NCBI RefSeq assembly: GCF_020320395.1
Contig: NZ_JAEDAH010000097.1
Span: 1 to 64,000, forward strand
Direction of reading: 5' to 3'
DNA: 64,000 nucleotides
Source: Thalassolituus marinus
Lineage (GTDB): Bacteria; Pseudomonadota; Gammaproteobacteria; Pseudomonadales; Oceanobacteraceae
The translations under genes and the position numbers were made by a program. Shown piece after piece: positions 38,384 through 48,326 of the stretch (its first letter is position 1; every line of letters starts with the position of its first letter). The notes under the pieces were generated by a model, which made no database searches, was not told where the DNA came from, and worked only from the letters and a program-made list of their open reading frames with translations.

Positions 38384-39121
38384 TTACTCAGATAGTTCCT
38401 TATCGTCTTTAAACACTTTATCGCCGACGTTCTCGACCTTCATCATGGCGTAGAGGGAATTAGATAAAAATTCCCGGCGGTAAAGTACAAATACCACAAA
38501 CGACGCAGTCAGCATAAATACCAGCGGGTGTACAAACCAGCTCAGTGCCGACAACGAAAAATAAAATGCACGCAGGCCATAGTTGTAACTGCGGCTGGCA
38601 TGATCAATCACTTTCGCGGCATAAATTGAAAAGCTACGGCGCTCTGCTGCGGTGACGGTTTCATCCATTGGTAACGGTGCAGCTCCCACCAGTACGGAAG
38701 CGAAACCAAATTGACGCATTGACCAGGTGAAAGTAAAAAATGCGTAGATAAATACGCCTATCAGCGTCGCCAGTTTCAGCTCCAGCATCAGCAGGCTGTC
38801 AGCCATCACAAAGGATACGCCAGACAGCATATCCCGCACATCATCGACAGACGTCATGACCGTCAGTAAACCGGCCAGAATCAGTACCGACGACGAGGCA
38901 AAGAAATTTACGTTGCGCTCAAGGTTTGCCAGTAACGCAGCATCTCCTACGCGCACGTCACGCTGCAATAAACGACGCATCCAGTTAATACGGTGAACGT
39001 GCAACACAGATGACAGCGATGCGGATGTTCTGGCGCGGTATTTGGCAAACTGAGTGTAGGCAACCCAGCAGGTAATAAACCAGGCCAGGGCAATTGCGTT
39101 TAGCAGAACAACATCCGGCAT
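38384..39121 (-). CDS. DUF599 family membrane protein
   Basis: 245 residues with about four membrane spans, starting NAIALAWFITCWVAYTQFA. NWMRRLLQRDVRVGDAALL and RNVNFFASSSVLILAGL are DUF599 hallmarks. It is an inner-membrane protein of unknown function found widely in proteobacteria. Confidence 0.82.
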   Translation of the reverse strand: MPDVVLLNAIALAWFITCWVAYTQFAKYRARTSASLSSVLHVHRINWMRRLLQRDVRVGDAALLANLERNVNFFASSSVLILAGLLTVMTSVDDVRDMLSGVSFVMADSLLMLELKLATLIGVFIYAFFTFTWSMRQFGFASVLVGAAPLPMDETVTAAERRSFSIYAAKVIDHASRSYNYGLRAFYFSLSALSWFVHPLVFMLTASFVVFVLYRREFLSNSLYAMMKVENVGDKVFKDDKELSE

Positions 39122-39238
39122 TACGCGGCTCTCTTATTCAGCAGTGAAAAAACAGACTGAGTTTAGGATATACCGCCTCAGTATCCCAATAAATACGCTT
39201 CGCCCGCAGGCACGTGAGTATTTTTACCAAGGCGACAG

Positions 39239-39727
39239 TCAGGGCAGCAGGCCGATCAGCTGTTGAATACGGGCATCAGACAACTGACGGTAATCGAAGT
39301 ACGGGCACACCAGCAGACCACTGCTATGCCGGGCAAAGCGCTCATCCAGCCAGTGCAGCTCATCATTAAGACCGCATTCGGCAGCATAGCCCTTGCCCAG
39401 TACCAGACGTACCGAACCTTCCTGCGCCTGCAAGGGTGGTGGCGAGAACAGCAACGCAGTACCACTGCTGGCCTGCAACAGACAATCGTCACGCAGGCTT
39501 TGCCAGCGATCATAGCCACGCGGATTTTCGGCAAATAGCAACTTGGCATAGACATTAAAAATCTTGCGCCAGTGATTGCCGGTTTCAGCCGCGATGCGGC
39601 CAATTTCGCCGTGCTGCATCGGACGCAACGTTGTTAAGCCCTGGTATTCCGCCAGTGGCGGACGATTGGCGATATACACCTGAAAACGGGCATTGATATC
39701 GCCAAGGCCAACCGCGGAAGTCATCAT
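39239..39727 (-). CDS. Uncharacterised protein, last gene of the ars operon
   Basis: 162 residues starting at an ATG that overlaps the arsH stop (ATGATGA), so translation is coupled. No signal peptide or membrane span. Features seen are [39 protein letters not shown] and a C-terminal [18 protein letters not shown] with one Cys. It may belong to an uncharacterised gammaproteobacterial family (possibly DUF6942; tentative from memory). There are two cysteines, and no evident metal or arsenic motif. Confidence 0.7.
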   Translation of the reverse strand: MMTSAVGLGDINARFQVYIANRPPLAEYQGLTTLRPMQHGEIGRIAAETGNHWRKIFNVYAKLLFAENPRGYDRWQSLRDDCLLQASSGTALLFSPPPLQAQEGSVRLVLGKGYAAECGLNDELHWLDERFARHSSGLLVCPYFDYRQLSDARIQQLIGLLP

Positions 39728-40443
39728 AGGGAGCGCTGGTTAACCCGGCTCATCAGCTGTTCTGCCGTTTCTTTGCGTTCAGAGTAGCGATCAAGCAAAA
39801 CATCATTGCGGTCACGGGTCAGCAGTGTGAAATGCATCAGCTCTTCCAACACATCGACAATACGATCGTAATACGGCGATGGCTTCATCCGGTCATCATC
39901 GTCAAACTCTGCCCAGGCCTTGGCGACCGACGACTGGTTCGGAATCGTCAGACAGCGCATCCAGCGCCCCAGAATACGCATCTGGTTTACCGCATTAAAT
40001 GACTGCGAACCACCACACACCTGCATTACAGCCAGTGTCTTTCCCTGAGTTGGTCGTACCGCACCAATGCTCAGGGGAATCCAGTCGATCTGTGCTTTCA
40101 TAATGCCGGTCATGGCACCATGACGCTCGGGTGAACACCACACCATGCCTTCCGCCCACTGCACCAGCTCGCGCAGTTCCTGCACTTTGGCGTGGCTGTC
40201 ATCACAGTCATCCGGCAGCGGCAGGCCACTGGGATTAAAAATACGGGTTTCCGCGCCCATTTTCTGCAGAATGCGGGCGCTCTCTTCCACCACTAAACGG
40301 CTGAACGAACGCTGGCGTAACGAGCCATACAACAGCAGAATTTTTGCTTTATGTGTCGATGGCTGCGAGCGGAATAAGGCTGCGGCATCCGGTGCTTTAA
40401 AACATTCCGGCTGCAGGTTCGCCGGTTCAGTGATATCAGTCAT
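39724..40443 (-). CDS. arsH: Arsenical resistance flavoprotein ArsH
   Basis: 239 residues. An NADPH-dependent FMN reductase fold with the FMN-phosphate loop [37 protein letters not shown] and [18 protein letters not shown], all ArsH-specific. ArsH oxidises trivalent organoarsenicals to less toxic pentavalent forms. It follows acr3 by nine bases and overlaps the unknown gene at 39239. Confidence 0.94.
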   Translation of the reverse strand: MTDITEPANLQPECFKAPDAAALFRSQPSTHKAKILLLYGSLRQRSFSRLVVEESARILQKMGAETRIFNPSGLPLPDDCDDSHAKVQELRELVQWAEGMVWCSPERHGAMTGIMKAQIDWIPLSIGAVRPTQGKTLAVMQVCGGSQSFNAVNQMRILGRWMRCLTIPNQSSVAKAWAEFDDDDRMKPSPYYDRIVDVLEELMHFTLLTRDRNDVLLDRYSERKETAEQLMSRVNQRSL

Positions 40444-40452
40444 TACTCAGCC

Positions 40453-41457
40453 TCAGTTAAACCAGTGACGGGTACGGTTAGCAAAAGCCACCAGCGACAG
40501 CATCACCGGCACTTCAACCAGAACCCCAACCACGGTTGCCAGCGCCGCACCAGAATTAAGACCGAACAGTGCAATAGCCACAGCCACCGCCAGTTCGAAG
40601 AAATTACTGGTGCCAATCATACAGGCCGGTGCCGCGATGTTATGTGCCAGCTGCATTTTGCGTGCAATAAAGTAGGCAATAAAGAAAATACCGTAAGTCT
40701 GAATCAGCAGTGGAATGGCAATCAGTACAATATCAAAGGGCTTAGCGACAATAGTCTGTGCTTGCAAAGCAAACAGAATCACGACGGTCGCAATCAGCCC
40801 CATGACTGAAAACGGTTTTATACCGGCTGAAAACGACTGCAGTTTGTCTGCGGTTAACAGTTTACGCGTGACAATACCGGCCACCAGCGGCAGTACCACA
40901 TACAGCACCACCGACAGCAGCAGGGTTTCCCACGGCACCTGAATATCAGAAACACCCAGTAAAAAAGCCGCAAGCGGTGCAAAGGCGAACACCATAATCA
41001 GGTCATTCACCGACACCTGCACCAGGGTGTAATTAGGATCCCCTTTGGTCAGCTGACTCCAGACAAACACCATGGCGGTACAGGGCGCAACGCCTAATAA
41101 AATCATGCCGGCAATGTATTCGCTGGCGGTACTGGCATCGACCATACCGGCAAAAAACACCTGAAAGAACAACCATCCAAGAGCCGCCATGGAGAATGGT
41201 TTAATCAGCCAGTTGATCACCAGAGTGAGTACTAACCCCTGTGGCTTACGGCCAATGTCACGGATTGCTGTGAAATCGATCTGCGTCATCATCGGATAAA
41301 TCATCAGCCAGATCAGTACCGCCACTGGCAGATTCACATTCGCCACTTCTAACGCAGCAACGGCATTAAATACATCTGGCAGCAGCAACCCCAGCGCTAC
41401 ACCAGCGATCATGCCCACGCCAACCCATACGGTCAGAAAACGCTCAAAAATCCCCAC
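40453..41457 (-). CDS. acr3: Acr3-family arsenite efflux permease
   Basis: 334 residues, about ten membrane spans. It has the conserved Cys in [17 protein letters not shown] and [19 protein letters not shown], marks of the Acr3 (not ArsB) family. It exports arsenite using the proton-motive force. It lies two bases downstream of arsC. Confidence 0.94.
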   Translation of the reverse strand: MGIFERFLTVWVGVGMIAGVALGLLLPDVFNAVAALEVANVNLPVAVLIWLMIYPMMTQIDFTAIRDIGRKPQGLVLTLVINWLIKPFSMAALGWLFFQVFFAGMVDASTASEYIAGMILLGVAPCTAMVFVWSQLTKGDPNYTLVQVSVNDLIMVFAFAPLAAFLLGVSDIQVPWETLLLSVVLYVVLPLVAGIVTRKLLTADKLQSFSAGIKPFSVMGLIATVVILFALQAQTIVAKPFDIVLIAIPLLIQTYGIFFIAYFIARKMQLAHNIAAPACMIGTSNFFELAVAVAIALFGLNSGAALATVVGVLVEVPVMLSLVAFANRTRHWFN

Positions 41458-41459
41458 AA

Positions 41460-41930
41460 TTACACTCCGGCGGCCTGAGTAAAAATCTGTTTAATATCGT
41501 CAGCACTGAGCACTGAAAAATCCTGTTTGCGCACGCGTTCTATACGCTGACTCAGCGTATCGGCTACCGCGCTGAATAACGCCTGCTGCTTTTCTGCATC
41601 GCTTTCCTTCGACGGATCGGTCAGCCCCCAGTGCACCCGGATACTGTTGCCCATCCATAACGGACAGGCTTCACCGGCGGCGCTGTCGCACACAGTAATC
41701 ACTACGTCCGGCGCAAAATCGGCAAATTCATCCCAACTCTGGCTGCGTAAATCGTCGGTGTTTATGCCCTGTTGTTGCAAAAAGCTCAGAGTACCGGGAA
41801 ACACGACACCGGCAGGCTGGCTACCGGCGCTGCGCACGTCAAATACATCCCCAGCGACATCACGACAAATGGCTTCTGCCAGAATCGAACGGCAGCGGTT
41901 ATGAGTACAAACAAAGAGTAATTTCAACAT
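41460..41930 (-). CDS. arsC: Arsenate reductase, thioredoxin-coupled type
   Basis: 156 residues from the ATG at 41930 ([15 protein letters not shown]). A second ATG at 41948, overlapping arsR, has AAGG just upstream, so the true start is uncertain. The low-molecular-weight phosphatase loop is CTHNRCRS, with the catalytic cysteine at its head, and [14 protein letters not shown] carries a later cysteine pair. It reduces arsenate to arsenite for export by Acr3. Confidence 0.9.
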   Translation of the reverse strand: MLKLLFVCTHNRCRSILAEAICRDVAGDVFDVRSAGSQPAGVVFPGTLSFLQQQGINTDDLRSQSWDEFADFAPDVVITVCDSAAGEACPLWMGNSIRVHWGLTDPSKESDAEKQQALFSAVADTLSQRIERVRKQDFSVLSADDIKQIFTQAAGV

Positions 41931-41935
41931 AGGCT

Positions 41936-42262
41936 TCAACGGCAACATTGCCCTTCACTGAATGGTTTAAGCGCTGTTATTTCCTGCTGACAGGCAGTCA
42001 GTGCCTGATCGATGATGTCGAGCGCCCACACGGGTAGCTCAGGTGACAAGCGGTAGTAAACCCACTGGCCACGCTTTTCACTGACCACCAGCTGCTGCTC
42101 GCGCAGCAGTGCCAGGTGGCGTGAAATTTTTGGCTGGCTGAGGTCCAGTGCCGTCATAAGATCGCATACGCACATCTCGCCGTTACTGAGCAGCAAGGTC
42201 AGCTTGAGGCGGGTGTCATCGCACAGGCACTTAAACAGAGTAAGAGGTTTCATGAGGTGCAT
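41936..42262 (-). CDS. arsR: ArsR-family arsenic-responsive repressor
   Basis: About 108 residues. Starts at 42262 and 42253 are both possible, and neither has a clear ribosome binding site. The metal-sensing motif CVCDL and the recognition helix SQPKISRHLALLREQQLV are intact, and a further Cys pair is at the C-terminal end (GQCCR). It should repress the operon and release on binding arsenite. It is the first gene of arsR-arsC-acr3-arsH-unknown. Confidence 0.92.
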   Translation of the reverse strand: MHLMKPLTLFKCLCDDTRLKLTLLLSNGEMCVCDLMTALDLSQPKISRHLALLREQQLVVSEKRGQWVYYRLSPELPVWALDIIDQALTACQQEITALKPFSEGQCCR

Positions 42263-42263
42263 A

Positions 42264-42287
42264 GTATATATGGAATTCCATATATAC
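42264..42287. promoter_or_regulatory. 24-bp perfect palindrome, likely ArsR operator
   Basis: A perfect palindrome centred on GGAATTCC and flanked by TATATAT arms lies against the arsR start. Position and symmetry fit a dimeric ArsR/SmtB-family site that autoregulates the operon. Binding itself is inferred. Confidence 0.75.
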
Positions 42288-42385
42288 AATTTTTTCCTGA
42301 AAATAGCCCAAATGCACCTTACCGTGACCGCTTTTGCACGGTAGTGTCAGGACCAAGGTAAACCAATAACAAACCGGACCCCGCT

Positions 42386-43645
42386 ATGTCACAACCTGCA
42401 TTTCACTTTGTCGTATTTGGCGCCACCAGCTTTGTTGGTCAGATTCTTACCCGCTACCTGCTGCAGAGCTGCGGTGTCGGCCAGGAAATTAACTGGGCCA
42501 TTGCCGGACGCTCGTCCGCCAAACTGAATGAACTGAAGACCTCTCTCGGCGAGGCTGCCAGCGACCTTCCGGTGCTGATTGCCGATGCCGCTGACGATGC
42601 TCAGTTGCAGACCATGTGTGCACAAACCCGAGCCATTGTTTCCACCGTTGGTCCCTACGCGCTGTATGGCGAACCATTGGTGCGCGCGTGTGCAGAAAGC
42701 GGTACCGACTACTGCGATCTGACCGGCGAGCCACAGTGGATTCGCCGTATGCTGGATAAGTACGAAAGCGCAGCTCAGTCTTCAGGCGCACGTATCGTGC
42801 ATTCGTGTGGCTTTGACTCCGTGCCATCGGATATGGGCGTGTACTTCCTGCAGCAGCAGGCCGGGAAGCGCTTCGGACAACCGCTGACGAATGTGCATAT
42901 GCGGGTAAAAGCGGCGAAAGGCGGCATGTCCGGTGGCACCATTGCCAGTATCATTGAGCTGACCAAAGAGGTAATTGCCGAACCATCGCTGAGAAAGCTA
43001 CTGGCCAACCCCTACGCTTTGTGTCCAACTGGCCACCCGTATAAAACCCGCCAGTACAATCAGAAAGGCGTCGATAAGGATACCGATCTCAACAGCTGGA
43101 CGGTGCCATTTATCATGGCCGCCATTAATACCCGTATCGTTCATCGCTCGAATGCTTTACGTCAGCACGCCTACGGTGAAAACTTCCGCTATGAAGAATC
43201 TATGCTCAGCGGGCGCGGTATGCGCGGCTGGCTGACCGGTGCTGCCCTGGTCGGCGCCATGGGAGCATTTATGCTGGGTGCTGCGATGAAACCAACCAGA
43301 GCCCTGCTGGAAAAATTCATCCTGCCAAAGCCGGGCGAAGGCCCGTCTCCCGCAGCCCAGGAGGCTGGGTACTACGATATCCGCTTTATCGGCCGTACAG
43401 ACGACAACCAGACTCTGTTGACACGAGTCACCGGCGACAAAGATCCTGGCTACGGCTCAACCGCTAAGATCCTTGGTGAAGCGATTATCAGCCTGGCCTG
43501 CGACCTGCACGACCAGGATGGCAATAAAAACCATCGAAGCGGTGGTTTCTGGACACCGGCATCGGTATTTGACGACCGCTATATCGACCGCCTGACCGCA
43601 AATGCGGGGCTCACCTTCGAAGTTCTGAACCCGACAGAAGCTTAA
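42386..43645 (+). CDS. Trans-acting enoyl reductase/saccharopine dehydrogenase-like protein
   Basis: 419 residues. The N-terminal Rossmann motif is VVFGATSFVGQILTRYL and the segment HSCGFDSVPSDMGVYFLQQ is typical of the saccharopine-dehydrogenase-like family that includes mycobacterial trans-acting enoyl reductases. A later hydrophobic stretch, GWLTGAALVGAMGAFMLGAA, could touch membrane. Many bacteria without phenolic glycolipids carry this gene, so its lipid substrate here is unknown. It is divergent from arsR and shares the intergenic region with the palindrome. Confidence 0.8.
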   Translation: MSQPAFHFVVFGATSFVGQILTRYLLQSCGVGQEINWAIAGRSSAKLNELKTSLGEAASDLPVLIADAADDAQLQTMCAQTRAIVSTVGPYALYGEPLVRACAESGTDYCDLTGEPQWIRRMLDKYESAAQSSGARIVHSCGFDSVPSDMGVYFLQQQAGKRFGQPLTNVHMRVKAAKGGMSGGTIASIIELTKEVIAEPSLRKLLANPYALCPTGHPYKTRQYNQKGVDKDTDLNSWTVPFIMAAINTRIVHRSNALRQHAYGENFRYEESMLSGRGMRGWLTGAALVGAMGAFMLGAAMKPTRALLEKFILPKPGEGPSPAAQEAGYYDIRFIGRTDDNQTLLTRVTGDKDPGYGSTAKILGEAIISLACDLHDQDGNKNHRSGGFWTPASVFDDRYIDRLTANAGLTFEVLNPTEA

Positions 43646-43747
43646 CAAGCATCCTTTTCGCCACCGGACATTTCCCGACATATTGTCAGATTGCCCGGTG
43701 CGCGAAACGAGTCTACCCTTAACGGGAGATTCAGCCATTATTCCGAC

Positions 43748-44671
43748 ATGAACAAGAAGCCTGACAAGCAGTCAAATGACGCATACCCCGCCCTGCTCAC
43801 CGTTGTGAACAGTCTGGATGCTCTTATTTATGTTGCGGATATGGATAGCTACGAGCTGCTGTTTGTAAACGAATATGGTCGCCAGAAATGGGGGGACCCG
43901 GGCAAACTCAGGTGCTGGGAGTATTTACAAAAGAATCAGTCTGGCCCCTGTACATTCTGCACGAACAAGCATTTGAGGAATGACGAGGCTAAGCCCACAG
44001 GCGTGTACGTGTGGGAATTCAGAAATACGGTTACCAACCGTTGGTTTCAATGCCGTGACGAAGCCATCTACTGGCCAGACGGGCGCCTGGTACGCATTGA
44101 AATTGCCACCGATATTACCGAGCGCAAGCAGATGGAAAGCGAGCTGGATGCAGCTCGGCGTGAAGCTGAATTTCTGGCTGGCATTGATCCACTGACAAGC
44201 CTGAACAACCGCCGTGCCTTCTCAGATCTTGGTAATCAGTTACTGAAAGAGACCATCCGCTTTAAACAACCAGCGTCATTGATCATGTTTGATCTCGACC
44301 ACTTTAAGCAGATTAATGACCAGTTTGGACATGAGAGTGGTGATGAAGTACTGCTCCATATCGCCCGCCTGACCAGAGAAACCGTGCGTCAGGCAGACAT
44401 TGTTGCCCGCATTGGCGGCGAGGAATTCGCCATATTACTGCCACAAACAGATCTGGAGCAGGCAGGTCAGCTAGCCGAACGCTTACGACAGACGTTGATG
44501 AATAACACAGTGAACATCAAAGGTCAGGGGATAACCACAACGGCCAGTTTTGGTGTTATCAGCTGCGATCCTGAATGCGACGAACTCAGGCTCGACCAGA
44601 TGCTGGCCGATGCTGATGCCGAACTGTACAAGGCCAAAAATGCCGGCAGAAACCGTAGTGTCTGCCGCTAG
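43748..44671 (+). CDS. PAS-GGDEF diguanylate cyclase
   Basis: 307 residues from the ATG at 43748; a TTG-started extension and a distant GGGAG leave some doubt. A cytoplasmic PAS domain holds VADMDSYELLFVN, a CW pair, and a conserved GPCTFCTNKHL Cys-x-x-Cys element. The GGDEF domain follows after DITERKQ, with DPLTSLNNRRAF, active site IGGEEF and an RxxD inhibition site (RQAD). It should make cyclic di-GMP. The cysteines suggest redox, metal or cofactor sensing. Confidence 0.88.
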   Translation: MNKKPDKQSNDAYPALLTVVNSLDALIYVADMDSYELLFVNEYGRQKWGDPGKLRCWEYLQKNQSGPCTFCTNKHLRNDEAKPTGVYVWEFRNTVTNRWFQCRDEAIYWPDGRLVRIEIATDITERKQMESELDAARREAEFLAGIDPLTSLNNRRAFSDLGNQLLKETIRFKQPASLIMFDLDHFKQINDQFGHESGDEVLLHIARLTRETVRQADIVARIGGEEFAILLPQTDLEQAGQLAERLRQTLMNNTVNIKGQGITTTASFGVISCDPECDELRLDQMLADADAELYKAKNAGRNRSVCR

Positions 44672-44712
44672 CTACGCAGGCAGAGTTCAGTAAAACACTG
44701 AGTCCGGAGCAT

Positions 44713-44746
44713 AAAAAAAGCCGCATCAGCAGATGCGGCTTTTTTA
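44713..44746. terminator. Bidirectional terminator between the GGDEF gene and tRNA-Val
   Basis: GCCGCATC/GATGCGGC with a short loop, flanked by A7 and T6. It can end both the plus-strand cyclase transcript and the minus-strand tRNA-Val transcript. Confidence 0.85.
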
Positions 44747-44750
44747 AATT

Positions 44751-44827
<77 letters not shown>

Positions 44828-44839
44828 GAATTGGCGCGT

Positions 44840-44868
44840 ATCTTAACGATGCCGGGATTATCGCGCAA
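44840..44868 (-). promoter_or_regulatory. Promoter of tRNA-Val
   Basis: Minus-strand TTGCGC (44863-44868) and TAAGAT (44840-44845) with a 17-base spacer, followed by ACGCGCC, the discriminator shared with the other tRNA promoters here. Confidence 0.65.
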
Positions 44869-44919
44869 GCACTTTTTACACCCCGGATGCACCTCAGCGC
44901 TGCGATAACTACTTAAAAA

Positions 44920-46062
44920 TCAATCACCTGCCATTTCCGGCAGATCCGTGCCCACCAACTGACTAACGATTTCATCCACTTCTGCACGCTGCGAATACAG
45001 CGCCTGTACACAGCGCGTATCCAGCTTTCCGGCCTGCGCCATGCGATCAAGCTCTGCCAGCGCATCGTCAATCGACCAGGCTTTCTTATAGGGCCGGAAA
45101 CTGGTCAGTGCATCGAATATATCGGCGGTTGCGACAATGCGCGCTTCCGCAGGCACATCATCACCAGCGAGCCCCTGCGGGTAACCGCTGCCATCCAGTA
45201 GTTCATGATGACAGGCAACGATATTGAGCATGATTTTTGAATCCACAAGGTGGCTTAAGTGGAAGTTTTTCATCACGCTGTTAATCAGCTCCACACCTTT
45301 CTGAACGTGTCCCTGCATAATCTGCCGCTCTTCTTCCGAAAGCCGCCCCGGCTTCAGCAGGATTTCGTCAGGGATACCGATTTTGCCAATATCGTGCAAG
45401 GGTGCGAACAGATACACATGCTCAACAAATTCGTCACTGACAGCAAAATCCGTTGCTGTCGCTCGGGCAATCAGGCGCGATAAGCGCGCCATACGCTGCA
45501 GATGGGCCCCGGTTTCAAAATCGCGTACGTGGACAAAGTCCTGTGCTGCATTTGCCGTGGCCAGCAAGGTATTCACCGCCGCCAGCTCCGATACGATTAC
45601 CATCATAACGACGTTGCAGTACACCAGCAGATCACGCTGAACTTCAGGCGTAAAAACGCCAGCCTTAAGACTGTCGAAAAAAATGAAGCCCAGCAGCTCA
45701 CCGCCGTTGATCATGGGAATGGTAAAAGAGGAAGAATAGCCCTGCTCCAGCAACCAGTCGGAGTGCTGATTGCCCGGCTGAATGTCGATACGAATATCGT
45801 CGATCACCCGGTAATCGCCGCTGGCGGCCAGCACCGACAAAGAACGACTGTCTTTCAGCTGGTACTGATAGCCAGAAATCGCGTGCCCTTCGTGGGTACT
45901 GTTGATGAAGGTTTTTACCAGATCGGTGGCTGGATCGTAGAGCGCGCAGGATATGCGATCGACCGCCGGAATGCCCGCCAGAATATTGCTGTGAATATCC
46001 TGCAGCCGATCTGACAGGCTTTCTGCCTGACTGAACAGCAGACTATGCTGATACCGCCCCAT
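44920..46062 (-). CDS. GAF-HD-GYP cyclic di-GMP phosphodiesterase
   Basis: 380 residues from the ATG at 46062 with GAGGA four bases upstream; the frame extends 25 codons further without support. An N-terminal GAF domain (about 15-160) precedes an HD-GYP domain with APLHDIGKIGIPDEILLKPG and HHELLDGSGYPQGLAGDD. Both metal and GYP motifs are intact, so it should degrade cyclic di-GMP. It converges on the PAS-GGDEF gene across tRNA-Val. Confidence 0.88.
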   Translation of the reverse strand: MGRYQHSLLFSQAESLSDRLQDIHSNILAGIPAVDRISCALYDPATDLVKTFINSTHEGHAISGYQYQLKDSRSLSVLAASGDYRVIDDIRIDIQPGNQHSDWLLEQGYSSSFTIPMINGGELLGFIFFDSLKAGVFTPEVQRDLLVYCNVVMMVIVSELAAVNTLLATANAAQDFVHVRDFETGAHLQRMARLSRLIARATATDFAVSDEFVEHVYLFAPLHDIGKIGIPDEILLKPGRLSEEERQIMQGHVQKGVELINSVMKNFHLSHLVDSKIMLNIVACHHELLDGSGYPQGLAGDDVPAEARIVATADIFDALTSFRPYKKAWSIDDALAELDRMAQAGKLDTRCVQALYSQRAEVDEIVSQLVGTDLPEMAGD

Positions 46063-46184
46063 GCATTCCTCACCCACTCTGCCGAATTCAGTTCTGTTGA
46101 TGAACTTAAATATAATCACCAGAACCGCACGAGACAAGTGAACCAGACAGGCCAGCGCTGAACTTTCGTGACCTGTGTCGGCTA

Positions 46185-48212
46185 TCAGCTGTTTTCTATG
46201 ACCTTTTGTTTCATTTCATGCAGCAGGTCACGCAGGCGTGCGGCTTCCTCAAAGTTCAGATCTTTCGCTGCGCGGAACATCTGATCCTCTACTTCAGCGA
46301 CGCGCTTCACCAGCTCTTGTGATGGCAGTACACGCCAGTCGCTGTCATAGCCGGCATGATCTTCTGCAACCTTACGAGTACGACCACGACCTTTGCCTTT
46401 TTTACCCGGCGGCGGAGCGGCTTCGAGGATATCTTCCACCGACTTGGTGATACCACGCGGGGTAATGCCATGTTCTTCGTTGAAGGCCACCTGCTTTTCA
46501 CGACGACGTTCAGTTTCGTCCATCGCACGATTCATGGAATCAGTAATTCTATCGGCATACAGAATAGCTTTACCGTTGAGGTTACGAGCTGCACGGCCGA
46601 TGGTCTGAATCAGGGAGCGCTCGGAACGCAGGAAGCCTTCTTTATCGGCATCAAATATCGCCACCAGCGACACTTCCGGAATATCCAGGCCTTCCCGCAG
46701 CAGGTTAATCCCCACCAGTACGTCAAACTCGCCAAGACGCAGATCACGGATAATTTCGACCCGCTCTACGGTATCAATGTCTGAATGCAGATAGCGCACC
46801 CGTACATTCTGTTCCAGCAGGAAGTCCGTCAGATCCTCCGCCATGCGCTTGGTCAGCACGGTAATTAATACACGCTCCCCAATGGCAACCCGCTCCTGCA
46901 GTTCATGCAGCACATCGTCCACCTGACCGGTGGCCGGACGGATTTCCACAATCGGATCAACCAGACCGGTGGGACGCACCACCTGTTCAACCACGGCATC
47001 CTGATGCTCTTTTTCGTAGTTGCCCGGTGTGGCCGAGACAAAGATGCACTGCGGAACAATGGCTTCCCACTCTTCAAAACGCATCGGCCGGTTGTCCAGC
47101 GCCGACGGCAGACGGAAACCAAACTGTACCAATGTTTCCTTGCGCGAACGGTCGCCACGGTACATACCGCCAATTTGCGGAATGGTTACGTGTGATTCGT
47201 CGACAAACACCAGTGCGTCATCAGGAATGTAATCAAACAAAGTAGGAGGCGGCGCTCCTTCTTCCCGTCCGGACAGGTAGCGTGAATAGTTCTCAATCCC
47301 TGAGCAATAACCCAGCTCCTGCATCATTTCGATATCGTAGCGGGTACGCTGCTCTAGACGCTGCGCTTCCACCAGCAAATTGTGTTCGCGATAGTACGCC
47401 AGACGCTCTTCCAGCTCGGTTTTAATGCCATCAATGGCATCGAGGATAGTCTGGCGCGGCGTCACATAGTGGGTTTTCGGATAGATGGTTACCCGTGCCA
47501 GGCGGCTGAGTATTTCTCCGGTCAGCGGGTCAAAGGTACTGATCTGTTCCACTTCGTCGTCGAACAGTTCAACCCGTACGGCTTCGTCGTCACTTTCCGC
47601 CGGGAAAATATCGATAACCTCACCACGTACACGATAGGTACCACGATGAAAATCGGCATCGTTACGGGTGTATTGCAGCTCAGCCAGACGACGCAGAATA
47701 CTGCGCTGATCAATACTGTCACCGCGCACAATGTGCAGCATCATTTTCAGGTAGGAGTCCGGATCGCCCAAACCGTAAATGGCCGACACGGTGGCTACGA
47801 TCACCGCGTCACGCCGCTCCATCAGCGCCTTGGTAGCTGACAGACGCATTTGCTCGATATGTTCGTTTACCGACGCATCTTTATCGATAAAGGTATCCGA
47901 CGAGGGAACGTAAGCTTCGGGCTGGTAGTAGTCGTAGTAGGAAACAAAGTACTCAACCGCGTTATCCGGGAAAAACTCTTTGAACTCACCGTACAACTGC
48001 GCCGCCAGTGTCTTGTTGTGCGCCATGATAATGGCCGGACGCTGGCACTGAGCGATCACGTTCGCCATGGTGTAGGTTTTACCTGAACCCGTTACCCCCA
48101 GCAGCGTCTGTTTCAGCAGGCCGGCATTAACACCAGCCACCAACTGACGGATGGCTTCCGGCTGATCGCCGGCGGGCGGATACTTTGCAGATATGTCAAA
48201 AGCCTTACTCAT
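46185..48212 (-). CDS. uvrB: Excinuclease ABC subunit B
   Basis: 675 residues, the normal length. It has Walker [15 protein letters not shown], the beta-hairpin [18 protein letters not shown], helicase motifs [17 protein letters not shown] and TIGRAARN, and the C-terminal UVR motif ([20 protein letters not shown]). UvrB verifies damage and recruits UvrC in nucleotide excision repair. I looked for a LexA box before it and found none. Confidence 0.97.
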   Translation of the reverse strand: MSKAFDISAKYPPAGDQPEAIRQLVAGVNAGLLKQTLLGVTGSGKTYTMANVIAQCQRPAIIMAHNKTLAAQLYGEFKEFFPDNAVEYFVSYYDYYQPEAYVPSSDTFIDKDASVNEHIEQMRLSATKALMERRDAVIVATVSAIYGLGDPDSYLKMMLHIVRGDSIDQRSILRRLAELQYTRNDADFHRGTYRVRGEVIDIFPAESDDEAVRVELFDDEVEQISTFDPLTGEILSRLARVTIYPKTHYVTPRQTILDAIDGIKTELEERLAYYREHNLLVEAQRLEQRTRYDIEMMQELGYCSGIENYSRYLSGREEGAPPPTLFDYIPDDALVFVDESHVTIPQIGGMYRGDRSRKETLVQFGFRLPSALDNRPMRFEEWEAIVPQCIFVSATPGNYEKEHQDAVVEQVVRPTGLVDPIVEIRPATGQVDDVLHELQERVAIGERVLITVLTKRMAEDLTDFLLEQNVRVRYLHSDIDTVERVEIIRDLRLGEFDVLVGINLLREGLDIPEVSLVAIFDADKEGFLRSERSLIQTIGRAARNLNGKAILYADRITDSMNRAMDETERRREKQVAFNEEHGITPRGITKSVEDILEAAPPPGKKGKGRGRTRKVAEDHAGYDSDWRVLPSQELVKRVAEVEDQMFRAAKDLNFEEAARLRDLLHEMKQKVIENS

Positions 48213-48244
48213 CAGGATTCCAGTCAGTGCTTAAATCAGGTAGC

Positions 48245-48250
48245 ATTATA
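48245..48250 (-). promoter_or_regulatory. -10 element for uvrB
   Basis: A consensus TATAAT on the minus strand 33 bases before the uvrB ATG. No good -35 hexamer is visible at the right distance. Confidence 0.4.
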
Positions 48251-48326
48251 CGGTTTTTTTGACCGGCAGGACGCGGACTTCCGTGAATTTCTGCCAACAT
48301 CCATCGCGTTATTGAGGATACACAAA

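Noticed and set aside
48213-48326. LexA (SOS) box upstream of uvrB
   Set aside because: No CTG-N10-CAG site with an AT-rich core is visible in the intergenic region.
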